From NCBI RefSeq assembly GCF_003096035.1, contig NZ_CP029186.1, positions 1,005,001 through 1,069,000 on the forward strand: a stretch of DNA of 64,000 nucleotides, written 5' to 3'. The DNA is from Flavobacterium album (GTDB lineage Bacteria; Bacteroidota; Bacteroidia; Flavobacteriales; Flavobacteriaceae). Below, piece after piece: positions 42,552 through 52,219 of this stretch. Below the pieces are notes generated by a model. The model saw only the letters and a program-made list of their open reading frames with translations. It was not told where the DNA came from and made no database searches. The first letter of the stretch is position 1. Each line of letters opens with the position of its first letter. The translations under genes and the position numbers were made by a program.

Positions 42552-43412
42552 ATGAAAGGAATAATACTGGCAGGAGGCTCCGGCACCAGGCTTCATCCGC
42601 TTACGCTGGCTGTGAGCAAGCAGCTGATGCCGATATACGACAAACCGATGATTTATTACCCGTTATCCACACTCCTTTGGAGCGGCATAAGGGAAATACT
42701 TATAATATCTACCCCGCACGACCTGCCTTTGTTCAGGCAATTGTTAGGCGATGGCAGCAGGCTGGGGTGCCGTTTTGAATATGCTGTGCAGGAACACCCG
42801 AACGGGCTTGCCGAAGCATTTATAATAGGAAAGGAATTCATAGGCACTGATAAAGTAGCCCTGATACTTGGCGATAATATTTTTTATGGTACGGGACTTT
42901 CTACACTGTTGCAAAACAATAACAACCCTGAGGGCGGTATCATTTATGCCTACCATGTGCACGATCCGGAGCGCTATGGCGTAGTGGAATTTGACGGCAA
43001 TGGGAAGGTACTTTCTATAGAGGAAAAGCCGGAAACCCCAAAATCAAACTATGCGGTGCCGGGCATTTATTTTTATGACAATGACGTGGTAGAGATTGCT
43101 GCCAATATAAAGCCCAGCCACCGCGGCGAACTTGAGATAACCGATGTGAACAGGGAATACCTGGAGCGCGGAAAACTGAAAGTGAGTATACTCGATCGGG
43201 GCACGGCATGGCTGGATACCGGTACATTCAACTCGCTGATGCAGGCGGGGCAGTTTGTACAGGTAATAGAAGAGCGCCAGGGCCTCAAAATAGGGGCTAT
43301 AGAAGAGTCGGCCTATAAAATGGGATTTATTACCGCCGACGAATTGAAAAAACTTGCCGAACCGTTGTTGAAAAGCGGCTATGGCACACATTTATTAAGC
43401 ATAATATCATAA
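42552..43412 (+). CDS. rfbA: Glucose-1-phosphate thymidylyltransferase
   Basis: 286 residues. The nucleotidyltransferase signature [11 protein letters not shown] lies at residues 8-18, followed by [16 protein letters not shown] and GDNIFYG. It activates glucose-1-phosphate with dTTP to dTDP-glucose, the first step of dTDP-rhamnose synthesis. The gene is 5 nt after rfbB and 1 nt before rfbC. Confidence 0.97.
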   Translation: MKGIILAGGSGTRLHPLTLAVSKQLMPIYDKPMIYYPLSTLLWSGIREILIISTPHDLPLFRQLLGDGSRLGCRFEYAVQEHPNGLAEAFIIGKEFIGTDKVALILGDNIFYGTGLSTLLQNNNNPEGGIIYAYHVHDPERYGVVEFDGNGKVLSIEEKPETPKSNYAVPGIYFYDNDVVEIAANIKPSHRGELEITDVNREYLERGKLKVSILDRGTAWLDTGTFNSLMQAGQFVQVIEERQGLKIGAIEESAYKMGFITADELKKLAEPLLKSGYGTHLLSIIS

Positions 43413-43413
43413 G

Positions 43414-43965
43414 ATGACGTTTACACCTACAAAGCTGGAAGGCTGTTATATTTTAGACCCAACGATCATAAAAGATGAGCGGGGCTACTTTATGGAAAGC
43501 TTTAACGAGGTGCGTTTTGAGGCCGGCATAGGCACAAGAACGCATTTTGTGCAGGACAACCAGTCGTTCTCCTCAAAGGGCGTACTGAGGGGCCTGCACT
43601 ACCAGACAGGCGAACACGCTCAGGCCAAGTTGGTAAGGGTACTCGAAGGCGAAGTGTTGGATGTAGCTGTAGACATCAGGCCGGGCTCTCCTACATTTGG
43701 CCAGCATGAGGCTGTATTGCTTTCGGGCGAAAACCAAAGGCAGTTCTTTGTGCCGAGGGGATTCGCGCACGGCTTTTTGGTGTTGAGCGAAACCGCCGTT
43801 TTTTTCTACAAATGCGATAATTTTTATAATAAAGAGTCGGAAGGCGGAATTATTTATAACGACCCCTCTATTGGTATAGACTGGGGTATGGCTATCAGTG
43901 ATTTTATCATATCTGAAAAAGATACGGTTTTACCAACCCTTGAAAACAGCAGGCCGGTATGGTAG
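43414..43965 (+). CDS. rfbC: dTDP-4-dehydrorhamnose 3,5-epimerase
   Basis: 183 residues. Cupin-type epimerase with LRGLHYQ (catalytic His), DVAVDIRPGSPTFG, PRGFAHGF and the Tyr region FFYKCDNFY. It inverts C3 and C5 of dTDP-4-keto-6-deoxyglucose. The end overlaps rfbD by 7 bp. Confidence 0.97.
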   Translation: MTFTPTKLEGCYILDPTIIKDERGYFMESFNEVRFEAGIGTRTHFVQDNQSFSSKGVLRGLHYQTGEHAQAKLVRVLEGEVLDVAVDIRPGSPTFGQHEAVLLSGENQRQFFVPRGFAHGFLVLSETAVFFYKCDNFYNKESEGGIIYNDPSIGIDWGMAISDFIISEKDTVLPTLENSRPVW

Positions 43966-44789
43966 TATTGGTAACAGGAGGCAACGGGCAATTAGGCCAG
44001 GCATTGCAGGCCATAGCGCCGCAATATAATAATGCAATAGAATTTTATTTTGCATCGTCTCAGGAGGCAGACATTACCGATGAGGCAAGCCTGAAGGCGG
44101 TATTCGACAAAGTAAAACCGGACTTCTGCATAAATGCAGCAGCCTATACCGCTGTTGATAAAGCCGAAAGCGAGCCCGAAAAGGCACATCATATAAATGC
44201 TGTGGGCGCTAAAAACCTTGCAGAAGCCTGCAAACAACATAATACGGCCCTTATCCATATTTCGACCGATTTTGTTTTTGACGGCAAGAAGACAACACCA
44301 TACACCGAGGAAGATGAAACAGATCCTCAAGGCGTTTATGGCCTTACCAAGCTACAGGGAGAGCTGGAAATTCAGAATGCTTTAGCTGAATATTTTATTG
44401 TAAGGACATCATGGTTATATTCTGAATATGGAAATAACTTCATGAAGACCATGATACGGCTGGCAAGCGAGCGTGATTCTTTGAGCGTTGTAGACGATCA
44501 GACAGGTACTCCAACCAATGCCAACGATCTTGCACACGCTTTAGTACAGATGATAAAAAGTGGGATAAAAGAATATGGCATTTACCATTACAGCAACGAA
44601 GGCAGCGCCACCTGGTATGATTTCGCAAAAAAAATATTTGAGATAAACAATATTGCCATAGATTTACATCCGATTCCTACAAGCGCTTACCCGACACCTG
44701 CTAAAAGGCCTGAGTACAGTGTGTTGGATAAGAGTAAGATAAAAAAGGTTTTTGGAATGGAGATAAGAGCATGGGAGGAAGTGATCTAA
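43959..44789 (+). CDS. rfbD: dTDP-4-dehydrorhamnose reductase
   Basis: 276 residues. GGNGQLGQAL NADPH-binding motif, INAAAYTAVDKAE, STDFVFDG and YGLTKLQGE (Tyr-x3-Lys) identify RmlD. It completes dTDP-L-rhamnose. Its end overlaps the glycosyltransferase gene by 19 bp, pointing to translational coupling into the variable part of the cluster. Confidence 0.96.
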   Translation: MVVLVTGGNGQLGQALQAIAPQYNNAIEFYFASSQEADITDEASLKAVFDKVKPDFCINAAAYTAVDKAESEPEKAHHINAVGAKNLAEACKQHNTALIHISTDFVFDGKKTTPYTEEDETDPQGVYGLTKLQGELEIQNALAEYFIVRTSWLYSEYGNNFMKTMIRLASERDSLSVVDDQTGTPTNANDLAHALVQMIKSGIKEYGIYHYSNEGSATWYDFAKKIFEINNIAIDLHPIPTSAYPTPAKRPEYSVLDKSKIKKVFGMEIRAWEEVI

Positions 44790-45745
44790 TCAGAAATGAT
44801 AAAAAGAAAGTATATTGTCTAACCCCGGTTTTTAATGACTGGGAGAGTTGTACTATACTCATTGCTAATATTGCCCGAATACAAAATGAATTTCCAATGC
44901 ACCAATTTTTGGTAGTTATTGTTAATGATGGTTCAACTGAAGAGTGCGAATTTCAAAAGTCCGATATCATAATTACCCAATTAAATCTGAAAGTCAATGT
45001 GGGGCATCAAAGGGCAATAGCGATAGGCTTACAATATATTTATAATGAAATAAGCGACTATGACTACGTATTGGTAATGGATAGCGATGGAGAAGATAAA
45101 CCCGAAGACATACCGATATTATTACAAGAAGTGGAAAAACAATCGGATAAAAAAATAATTTTTGCCGAGCGTAGAAAAAGACAGGAGTCTGTATTATTCA
45201 AAACAGGATATTTTTTTTATAAGAGGCTTTTTAAACTTTTGACGAATCATAGAATTGGCTTTGGCAATTTTAGCATAATTCCGAAAAAACAGCTTGGTAA
45301 GGTAGTATATCAAAATAATATCTGGAATCATTATTCGGGAGCCATAATACAATCAAAGATCCCATACTGTACAGTTTTATTAAATAGGGGTAAACGATAC
45401 CGGGGTACTTCAAAAATGAAGTTTAACAACCTGTTGCTCCATGGCTTAAGTTCTATTGCTGTTTATTTCGATTTTTTGTCGATCAGGATATTGCGATTTT
45501 CGTTATATGGTGTAGCTATATGCTTCATTTCGGTAGTATTTATCCTTTACCAGAAGTTATTTACAGATAATGCAATACCTGGCTGGGCTTCAAGCCTTAT
45601 ATTGATAATATCCGGGATTATAATTCAGTTATTTTCTGTTACGCTGATTGTTTTACTATTGCAATTAAGTTCGAGAAAAAACATAACCGCCCCTGATGCC
45701 AAGATTTACAAGGAGTTTATTGATGACATAAAATATTTGATATAA
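44771..45745 (+). CDS. Family 2 glycosyltransferase with C-terminal membrane helices
   Basis: 324 residues. GT-A fold with VYCLTPVFNDWESC near the start, VMDSDGEDKPEDI (DxD-like site) and two C-terminal helices (~240-262 and ~275-298). This is the layout of dolichyl/undecaprenyl-phosphate sugar transferases (GtrB/DPM1-like), which would supply a lipid-linked sugar to an ArnT-type enzyme such as the next gene. The two overlap by one base. Sequence from here on is more AT-rich than the rhamnose genes. Confidence 0.85.
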   Translation: MGGSDLIRNDKKKVYCLTPVFNDWESCTILIANIARIQNEFPMHQFLVVIVNDGSTEECEFQKSDIIITQLNLKVNVGHQRAIAIGLQYIYNEISDYDYVLVMDSDGEDKPEDIPILLQEVEKQSDKKIIFAERRKRQESVLFKTGYFFYKRLFKLLTNHRIGFGNFSIIPKKQLGKVVYQNNIWNHYSGAIIQSKIPYCTVLLNRGKRYRGTSKMKFNNLLLHGLSSIAVYFDFLSIRILRFSLYGVAICFISVVFILYQKLFTDNAIPGWASSLILIISGIIIQLFSVTLIVLLLQLSSRKNITAPDAKIYKEFIDDIKYLI

Positions 45746-47601
45746 TGTATTTTATCAAATCTTCAAGACAAAATTATGTGTTACTGTCAATAATTGTTTT
45801 GGCGGCACTATTGAGATTTTATCATATCGACTTCCAAAGCGTATGGCTTGACGAACTGCATACTATGAATGAAGCAGATCCTGCAGCCACTTTTACCGGT
45901 GTCTATTCAAATATAAAACAAGGTGAGCAAATGCCACCCTTATACTTTTATTTGGTTTACTACCTGTTCAAAGTATTTGGTTATAAAACCATTGTAGCAA
46001 GGCTGTTTTCTGCTGTTTTAGGGTGCATTTCAATTTATGCCCTATACTTACTAGGAAAAGAACTGTTTAGCCGAAGGGCAGGGTATGTGGCAGCCATATT
46101 GTTAAGCGTAAATTATTTCGGCTTATTTTATTCGCAGGAAGCAAGGCCCTATGCCATGCTTTTGTTATTTAGCATAGCTGCTTTTTACAGATTGGTGTTG
46201 TTTATTAAAAACCCTACATTAAAAAATGCTGTGTTTCATGGCATCTTTTCGGCAATGATGATTTATGGCCATTTTTTTGGCCTAATGGCGTATATGGCGC
46301 AATATAGCATATTATTACTTTTTTTAGTGTTGACCGAGCCGGGATCAAAATTGAGGTTTTTCAGGAATATTTTTGTTTCAGGTGTGGTAGCGCTGATTAT
46401 ATTAATTCCCGCGATACCCGTCTTTATTGAAGTCATTAAAATAAAAGAATTTTGGATACCCAGGCCGGGGCCGGATACATTTACGCTTATGTTCAAAGAA
46501 TTCTTTGGTAGCAGCGAAATGGTGTTAATGCTGGTGCTGGTTTTCTTTGTCAGCTATATTGCCAGCCTTGTAAAGCAAAAGCAGCTTAAGCTAAATTATA
46601 TTACGCTTATCGGCAATAAAACACTTTTCAGCTTTATCATCATCATACCATGGTTGGCTATACCGATAATTATAGCGCTTATAAAGTCATATGCCTCAAG
46701 CACATCAGTTTTAATAAGCAGGTACTTTATTGTGCTTTTGCCGGCAGTGATCATGATGTTGACCATAGGAGCTATACAGTTTCGCAACAAAATTATTCAA
46801 TACACTTTAATTACGTTATTCGTCATTTTATCTCTGTCAGATATCATTGTAGTTAAAAAATATTATACATCAATCTTAAAATCACAATTTAGGGAAACTG
46901 CTGATTTTGTAAAAGAGAATAACGAGTCTATGGCGCCAGTTGTAACTTCACTACCATGGCATTTGAAATACTTCCTCAATAACAACGAATATAAATCAAA
47001 AATTATCAATTCTTCTTTGGAAGAGTATGTTGCCAATCTGGAAAATGACCCGAAGAATATTAAAGATTTTTGGTATATAGATGGACATGGTAAGACCTAC
47101 AGCCTCTCAGAAAGAGGCGAGGCGATGCTTGCTAAATATTATGATCTGGAAACGAATTTTGAAGGGATGGATGCGTGGGCAAGATTTTACGTGCTAAAAA
47201 CGAAGACAGCTAAAACTTTAGATATTAAGAAATTTGGATTGCTAAAGCCAGTTAATGGCGATAAAATAACATTTAATTTCGACTTTTATGAACAGTCCGG
47301 AAATAAATTAAAGGCCTCTGGCTGGGCCTTTTTAGAAGGAATTGATGCGTCTGCTACAAAATACAGGCTAATATTGATTAAAGATGGGGTAGCGATAAAT
47401 CTACGCACGGAAAGGATACCCCGACCGGATGTAACAAAAGGATTTGATAAAGGATTTGATCTTGATTCTTCAGGATTTAGATGTGAGGCCGAACTTACTG
47501 ATATACCTTCAGGCAGTTACACATTAGGTATTTACATGATAAACAAAGAAAAGCACAAAGAAGGCCTTGTTGTTACGGATAAAATAATACAGAAGAATTA
47601 A
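45745..47601 (+). CDS. Family 39-type (ArnT/PMT-like) membrane glycosyltransferase
   Basis: 618 residues with about ten transmembrane helices in the first ~400 residues. The first periplasmic loop carries WLDELHTMNEADP with the acidic DE pair that is catalytic in the GT-C fold, and YSQEARPYAMLLLF is typical of the family. A soluble periplasmic part follows, ending in a beta-sandwich-like domain (~500-618). It probably transfers a sugar from a polyprenyl-phosphate carrier made with the upstream gene. Confidence 0.85.
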   Translation: MYFIKSSRQNYVLLSIIVLAALLRFYHIDFQSVWLDELHTMNEADPAATFTGVYSNIKQGEQMPPLYFYLVYYLFKVFGYKTIVARLFSAVLGCISIYALYLLGKELFSRRAGYVAAILLSVNYFGLFYSQEARPYAMLLLFSIAAFYRLVLFIKNPTLKNAVFHGIFSAMMIYGHFFGLMAYMAQYSILLLFLVLTEPGSKLRFFRNIFVSGVVALIILIPAIPVFIEVIKIKEFWIPRPGPDTFTLMFKEFFGSSEMVLMLVLVFFVSYIASLVKQKQLKLNYITLIGNKTLFSFIIIIPWLAIPIIIALIKSYASSTSVLISRYFIVLLPAVIMMLTIGAIQFRNKIIQYTLITLFVILSLSDIIVVKKYYTSILKSQFRETADFVKENNESMAPVVTSLPWHLKYFLNNNEYKSKIINSSLEEYVANLENDPKNIKDFWYIDGHGKTYSLSERGEAMLAKYYDLETNFEGMDAWARFYVLKTKTAKTLDIKKFGLLKPVNGDKITFNFDFYEQSGNKLKASGWAFLEGIDASATKYRLILIKDGVAINLRTERIPRPDVTKGFDKGFDLDSSGFRCEAELTDIPSGSYTLGIYMINKEKHKEGLVVTDKIIQKN

Positions 47602-47631
47602 CCGAGGGGGCTTATTAAAAAAAAATGACAT

Positions 47632-47639
47632 TATATTTG
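47632..47639 (+). promoter_or_regulatory. Internal -7 promoter element before the lipoprotein gene
   Basis: TATATTTG matches TAnnTTTG, 16 nt before the ATG at 47656. It suggests a separate promoter inside the polysaccharide cluster. Confidence 0.55.
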
Positions 47640-47655
47640 CGAAAAATAATTAATT

Positions 47656-48198
47656 ATGAATACAATAAAAAATAGTGCTACATTATTCATGCTTATCTTA
47701 TTGATTGCCTGCAAAGGTGAAAAATCGGAAGGTTCATCAACAGATCAAATGCAGGCCGAAGAACCTAAAGTACAGGTAGTTGTAGAAGCTACAGTTAAAA
47801 AAGACGATATTTTTGAATTATTTTATAATGAAGACGGGACGCTTGATTTTAAACCAAATAATAGCGTAAGGGTCAATGTTTCAGGTAAGCCTCAAAACCA
47901 AGTTATTACATTTAATTTGCCGGATACAATTAAGTTGGCTAACCTAAGATTTGACCCTGGGCAAAATCCGGATCAGGGAGATATAACAATAAACAAACTT
48001 ATAATTAGGCAATTTGATAATGAAATAGAATTTTCTGCTGCCGATTTCTTCAAACATTTTAATGCTGTCGAAACAATAAAGACACAACCTGAAAAATTTT
48101 CTTTTAGAGGGGTCGTGGTAAATGGCGGTTATGATCCCCTATTTTATGGTAATTCTGAATTAATGAACCTGTTAAGGTCTCTTAACGAACAAAAATAA
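47656..48198 (+). CDS. Hypothetical lipoprotein in the polysaccharide cluster
   Basis: 180 residues. Lipoprotein signal MNTIKNSATLFMLILLIACK with lipobox LIAC at residue ~19. After a short Ser/Glu/Gln linker, a single beta-rich domain (DDIFELFYNEDGTLDF...ITFNLPDTIKLANLRFDPGQNPDQGDITINKLII) resembles beta-sandwich domains attached to some Bacteroidota surface-glycan enzymes; this is inference. No catalytic motif seen. It has its own promoter and lies 13 nt before a methyltransferase. Confidence 0.75.
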   Translation: MNTIKNSATLFMLILLIACKGEKSEGSSTDQMQAEEPKVQVVVEATVKKDDIFELFYNEDGTLDFKPNNSVRVNVSGKPQNQVITFNLPDTIKLANLRFDPGQNPDQGDITINKLIIRQFDNEIEFSAADFFKHFNAVETIKTQPEKFSFRGVVVNGGYDPLFYGNSELMNLLRSLNEQK

Positions 48199-48211
48199 AG
48201 GTAATTGTAAG

Positions 48212-48874
48212 ATGAATTACAGCGACAAAGCAGCGAGTTATTATGCCAATATAAGGCACGACCTTGTCCGTTTGGCAGACAGGAAGAAAAACAGCCTTAA
48301 GGTGTTGGAAATAGGTGCTGCCTATGGCGAAACGCTGTATTTTTTAAAACAACAGGGTATAGCTTCTGAGGTTGTAGGGATCGATATTTTTGAAGACACT
48401 AAAAATACGCAAAACTATAAGCCGCTGGACAGGTTCATTTTCGGGAATATTGAAGAGCTTGATTTCCCGGAATATAATGGATATTTTGATCTTATACTCC
48501 TGCCGGATGTCCTGGAACACCTTATCGAACCAAAAAAGGTGCTGGCAAAAGTGAATAGCTTTCTTGCCCCCGGTGGAGAGGTATTGGTGAGCATGCCTAA
48601 CATACGGCATTACTCGGCATTTTCGAAAATATACCTCAAAGGCGATTTCGGGTATGAGGAGAGCGGATTGTTCGATTACACGCACATGCGGTTTTATTGC
48701 AGGAAAAATATGGTAACCCTATTAGATAAGTCAGGCTTTCAGGTGGTTTACCAGGAAAGTTCTATTAAGAATTACAAGGGGCGATCTGTGGCTAAAATGA
48801 TCAATATAATTACACTCGGTATTTTCGAAGAGTTCTTTTCGGTGCAATATTTCCTTAAGGCAAAAAAGGCCTAA
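48212..48874 (+). CDS. SAM-dependent methyltransferase of the polysaccharide cluster
   Basis: 220 residues. Motif I VLEIGAAYGETLYFLKQQG, then GIDIFED, DLILLPDVLEHLIEPKKVL and FLAPGGEVLVSMPNIRHYS show the Methyltransf_11/23 Rossmann fold. It probably methylates a sugar or the end of the polymer; terminal methylation can stop chain growth in some O antigens. It is close to the flippase gene (12-nt gap). Confidence 0.85.
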   Translation: MNYSDKAASYYANIRHDLVRLADRKKNSLKVLEIGAAYGETLYFLKQQGIASEVVGIDIFEDTKNTQNYKPLDRFIFGNIEELDFPEYNGYFDLILLPDVLEHLIEPKKVLAKVNSFLAPGGEVLVSMPNIRHYSAFSKIYLKGDFGYEESGLFDYTHMRFYCRKNMVTLLDKSGFQVVYQESSIKNYKGRSVAKMINIITLGIFEEFFSVQYFLKAKKA

Positions 48875-48886
48875 TCCTATGGATCA

Positions 48887-50152
48887 ATGAATGGTGACAT
48901 AAAAAAAATAATTTCCTCTTCGGGCATTAACTTCCTTTTCAGGATCTTTGGGCTGGGGGCAACGTTTTTTTCAATGTCATTGATAGGAAAGGTGTTCGGG
49001 GCAGAGACATTTGGCAATTATTCACTTGTTTTTACAATTTCGCAGGCAGCGGCTATGCTGTTCGCCTTGGGCATACCCAATGCGCTTATTAAGATAGTGG
49101 GTAACAACAGCCTAAGCTTTCCGCAGGCAAAGAAGATATTGAAGCAGGGCCTTAAAGTGACATTACTGGTCTCTGTGATACCCATGCTGATCTTTTTTGC
49201 AGGCGCAGAATTTATCGCTACAGAAATCTTTGACAATAAAAAACTCGAAAACTACTTTTTGATAATTACGATATCATTGCCGTTATTTATCTTCCATGAG
49301 CTGTTTCTGTATTTTTTTATTGCAACGAAAAATTTTATGAGGTATAGCATATTAATGTTTGTACTTCCCAATTTTTTGCTACTGGCGTTCCTGTACCTGT
49401 TTTATAGCCTTGGGTATGCAGAGCATTATACATTTATTGCATTTGCATTATCAATTATGCTTGTTGTGGCGACCGAAGCTTTTTTGGTCTTTGAAATAAA
49501 GCCGGACAGGACCACAAGTATAATTTCTACGAAAGAATTAGTTAAGACCGCTTCGCCAATGATGTTCAGCGGCATACTCCTTTACCTGTTAAATTGGACA
49601 GATCTTATCATCGTAGGGATAATGATGGATGAAAAACAGGTGGGGATCTATAATTATGCTTTCAGGGCCGGTAGCTTAGGATTTTTGGTGATTATATCAG
49701 TAAACACGATCATTATGCCAAAGATGGCAGAGTTATATGGCAAAGGCGATCTTTCGGGACTGAAAAAAATGGTGCATAGTACTACACGAATGGTAGCATT
49801 GCTTTCTTTACCCATAACAGCAGGCCTGATCTTGCTTGCTCCGTTCATATTATCTTTTTTTGGCGCGGAAGCCGTTGAAGGCACATCTGCGATGATCATT
49901 GTAGCTGTTGGGGTATTTTTCAGCGCGGCAATGGGTAATGTAGACCAGATACTTAATATGTCCAACAATGCAAAGATCTTCGGGAATATTACATTGGTCT
50001 GTTTTTTTGTAAATGCCCTACTCAACCTGACCCTTATACCGGCTTATGGTATTAATGGGTCGGCTATTGCCAGCCTACTTACAAATGTGCTGATGAATAT
50101 AGTTTGTGTTATATATATAAAAAAGAAGCTTGGCTTTTATACCCTTATTTAA
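48887..50152 (+). CDS. Wzx-type oligosaccharide flippase
   Basis: 421 residues, about 12 transmembrane helices. The start INFLFRIFGLGATFFSMSLIGKVFGAETFGNYSLV is typical of the polysaccharide biosynthesis (MATE/MOP) flippase family, and the second half repeats the same fold (SPMMFSGILLYLLNWTDLIIVGIMMDEKQVGIYNYA). It moves lipid-linked repeat units to the periplasmic face. The stop shares one base with the next start (TAATG). Confidence 0.9.
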   Translation: MNGDIKKIISSSGINFLFRIFGLGATFFSMSLIGKVFGAETFGNYSLVFTISQAAAMLFALGIPNALIKIVGNNSLSFPQAKKILKQGLKVTLLVSVIPMLIFFAGAEFIATEIFDNKKLENYFLIITISLPLFIFHELFLYFFIATKNFMRYSILMFVLPNFLLLAFLYLFYSLGYAEHYTFIAFALSIMLVVATEAFLVFEIKPDRTTSIISTKELVKTASPMMFSGILLYLLNWTDLIIVGIMMDEKQVGIYNYAFRAGSLGFLVIISVNTIIMPKMAELYGKGDLSGLKKMVHSTTRMVALLSLPITAGLILLAPFILSFFGAEAVEGTSAMIIVAVGVFFSAAMGNVDQILNMSNNAKIFGNITLVCFFVNALLNLTLIPAYGINGSAIASLLTNVLMNIVCVIYIKKKLGFYTLI

Positions 50153-50961
50153 TGAACATTCAATTATCTGTAATAATCGTAAACTATAATGGGCTTAAGT
50201 ACCTTAGGGATTGTTTTGATTCTCTTATAGATAAACTGGGAGGCCTTACCTATGAGATCATTGTCCTGGATAATGATTCCCGGGATGAAAGCTGTAGCTT
50301 TATCGAAGAAAATTATCCGGATGTAATCCTTATCCGGAGCACCGAGAATTTAGGCTTTGGAAGAGGCAATAATGAGGCAGTACGACACGCAAGGGGAGAA
50401 TATTTACTATTGCTTAATAATGATACCATCCTCCTGGACAGCCTGATGCCGGTGTATACCATGGTAAGCGCAGATCCTTCTATAGGCGCAATAGGGATAA
50501 TGATGCTTGACGGCAACAGGGAATACTTACAGTCTGCAGGAAAGTTCCCTGACGTTTCGGGCATGTTCCGGATAAAGAATTTGAGTAACATGGGTAAAGA
50601 ATTCGAAACAGGTGTATTTTCAAGGACGGCATATGAGGTTGACTGGCTGGGGGGCGCATTCCTGATGATGCCTAAAAAAATATACGAAGAGATCAATGGT
50701 TTTGACCAAAATTACTTTTTGTATGTAGAAGATGTAGACCTTTGTAAAATGATAGCCGATAAAGGCTACAAAAGGATATTTGTTCCGGGATACCGTTATA
50801 TCCATTTCGTAGGGTTCAATACATCAAAAAACCCTTTCCTTATAAAAGGATATAAGATATTTATCAATAAGCATCATAAAGGGTTTACAAAATTAAAAAT
50901 GCTTTTTGCCTTAAAGATCAATGAAGTGATAAAAGCCATAAAGGCCAAGCTAAAAAAGTGA
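50152..50961 (+). CDS. Family 2 glycosyltransferase (rhamnosyltransferase-like)
   Basis: 269 residues from MNIQLSVIIVNYNGLKYL; an earlier start at 50104 would lie within the flippase gene. Landmarks: VIIVNYNGLKYLRDCFDSL, ILVLDNDSRDES-type block (IIVLDNDSRDES), LLLLNNDTILL (DxD site reads NDT) and WLGGAFLMMPKKIYEEINGFDQNYFLYVEDVDLC, common in WbbL-like enzymes that add rhamnose. With dTDP-rhamnose genes in the cluster this is a reasonable donor, but it is inferred. Confidence 0.88.
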   Translation: MNIQLSVIIVNYNGLKYLRDCFDSLIDKLGGLTYEIIVLDNDSRDESCSFIEENYPDVILIRSTENLGFGRGNNEAVRHARGEYLLLLNNDTILLDSLMPVYTMVSADPSIGAIGIMMLDGNREYLQSAGKFPDVSGMFRIKNLSNMGKEFETGVFSRTAYEVDWLGGAFLMMPKKIYEEINGFDQNYFLYVEDVDLCKMIADKGYKRIFVPGYRYIHFVGFNTSKNPFLIKGYKIFINKHHKGFTKLKMLFALKINEVIKAIKAKLKK

Positions 50962-50971
50962 CCTGTTTGAT

Positions 50972-52219
50972 ATGAAGATCAATGCGACAAAATTTTATAC
51001 CGCAGTTTTTGTGGCTGTCCTTTTCTGCCAGCTATATCTGCCGTCCTTTAAGGTTAATATATACCTGCAGATTTTTGCCGTCTTTTTATTTCTCTTTTTG
51101 GAATATGGCAAGCTCATAGTTTCAACCTTTTTTTTAAAGCAGCTGGCAGTACTTGTAGGCATAATGGGTCTTGGCTTTATAGGGACAATGGTATTTAGGC
51201 ATAGCATGGTCAATATACTCAAAGATATCTTTCATTTTATGAAACCGGTCGTAGGGCTGCTGATAGGATATTTATATTTCAGGAAAATAAATAATTTCAG
51301 GGTCTTTGTAAAAACCATTGTAGTTTCAGGTATCATTTCTGCTGCGATCCATTTCTTTGTTATTGCCTTCTATGTAAAGAACTTAGGGGCGATAGAATCG
51401 ATACGGGAGTTCAGTAAAGATAATTTTCTGGAACTGTTTGCGCTTTTCTTTTTGATATATTACAAAAAATTTGAAGGCACGCCAATTATTGAAAACAGGA
51501 AGTATGCAAAAGCGGCATCTGTACTCCTCTTTTTTTCATGCTTTCTCTATTTTTCGAGAACAATGATCGTTGTAGCGATAATACTGCTGCTGTCTATTTA
51601 CGGGTTTACCAGGATCACCCGGAAAACGATACAGATCTTAGGTATAGTATTACTGGTTCTGGGGTTACTTTTTGCCTACCTGTATACTGCTGATATTAAG
51701 AGGAGCAATAAGGGTTTTGAGGCATTTTTATATAAGATAAAAAATGCTCCGGCAGAAATCTTTGAAACAAGGATCAACACGGAGAACCATGCTGAGCTTT
51801 GGGATCACTGGCGGGGCTATGAAGCAAAGAGGGCTATAGCGCTTATTAAGGAAAAACCCGGAAGCCTCATCTTTGGCACCGGCCATGGGTCGCTTGTCAA
51901 TTTAAAGTTTTATGCCCCGCTTACAGATGATAACAAGGGATTAAGGTATATTTCAGAGCTGCATAACGGCTATGTTTATATTTTATATAAAACAGGCATT
52001 ATTGGCCTTTTTATGTACCTGCTCATTATGGCGCGATGGTACATATTCATCTATGCGAGGAAGAACTTTATGACCATCCTGATCTCTGCTATAGGGCTTA
52101 TTTATTTTATCTCAACGATCACAATAACAGGGGTTTATAACGCCCGTGATATAATTATTTTTATACTTGGGGCATTGCTGTATTTTGTAAATGCTAAGGT
52201 GCCAGTGCCAGGACGATAA
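50972..52219 (+). CDS. Wzy-type O-antigen polymerase-like membrane protein
   Basis: 415 residues, about 10-11 transmembrane helices. A large periplasmic loop near residues 250-340 (AEIFETRINTENHAELWDHWRGYEAKRAIALIKEKPGSLIFGTGHGSLVNL) with WRGYE and G.GHGS-type residues, then ELHNGYVYILYKTGIIGLFMYL, fits O-antigen polymerase/ligase proteins. Sequence is weakly conserved in this family, so the role rests on position next to the flippase and on topology. Its last 26 bp overlap the convergent wecB end. Confidence 0.82.
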   Translation: MKINATKFYTAVFVAVLFCQLYLPSFKVNIYLQIFAVFLFLFLEYGKLIVSTFFLKQLAVLVGIMGLGFIGTMVFRHSMVNILKDIFHFMKPVVGLLIGYLYFRKINNFRVFVKTIVVSGIISAAIHFFVIAFYVKNLGAIESIREFSKDNFLELFALFFLIYYKKFEGTPIIENRKYAKAASVLLFFSCFLYFSRTMIVVAIILLLSIYGFTRITRKTIQILGIVLLVLGLLFAYLYTADIKRSNKGFEAFLYKIKNAPAEIFETRINTENHAELWDHWRGYEAKRAIALIKEKPGSLIFGTGHGSLVNLKFYAPLTDDNKGLRYISELHNGYVYILYKTGIIGLFMYLLIMARWYIFIYARKNFMTILISAIGLIYFISTITITGVYNARDIIIFILGALLYFVNAKVPVPGR

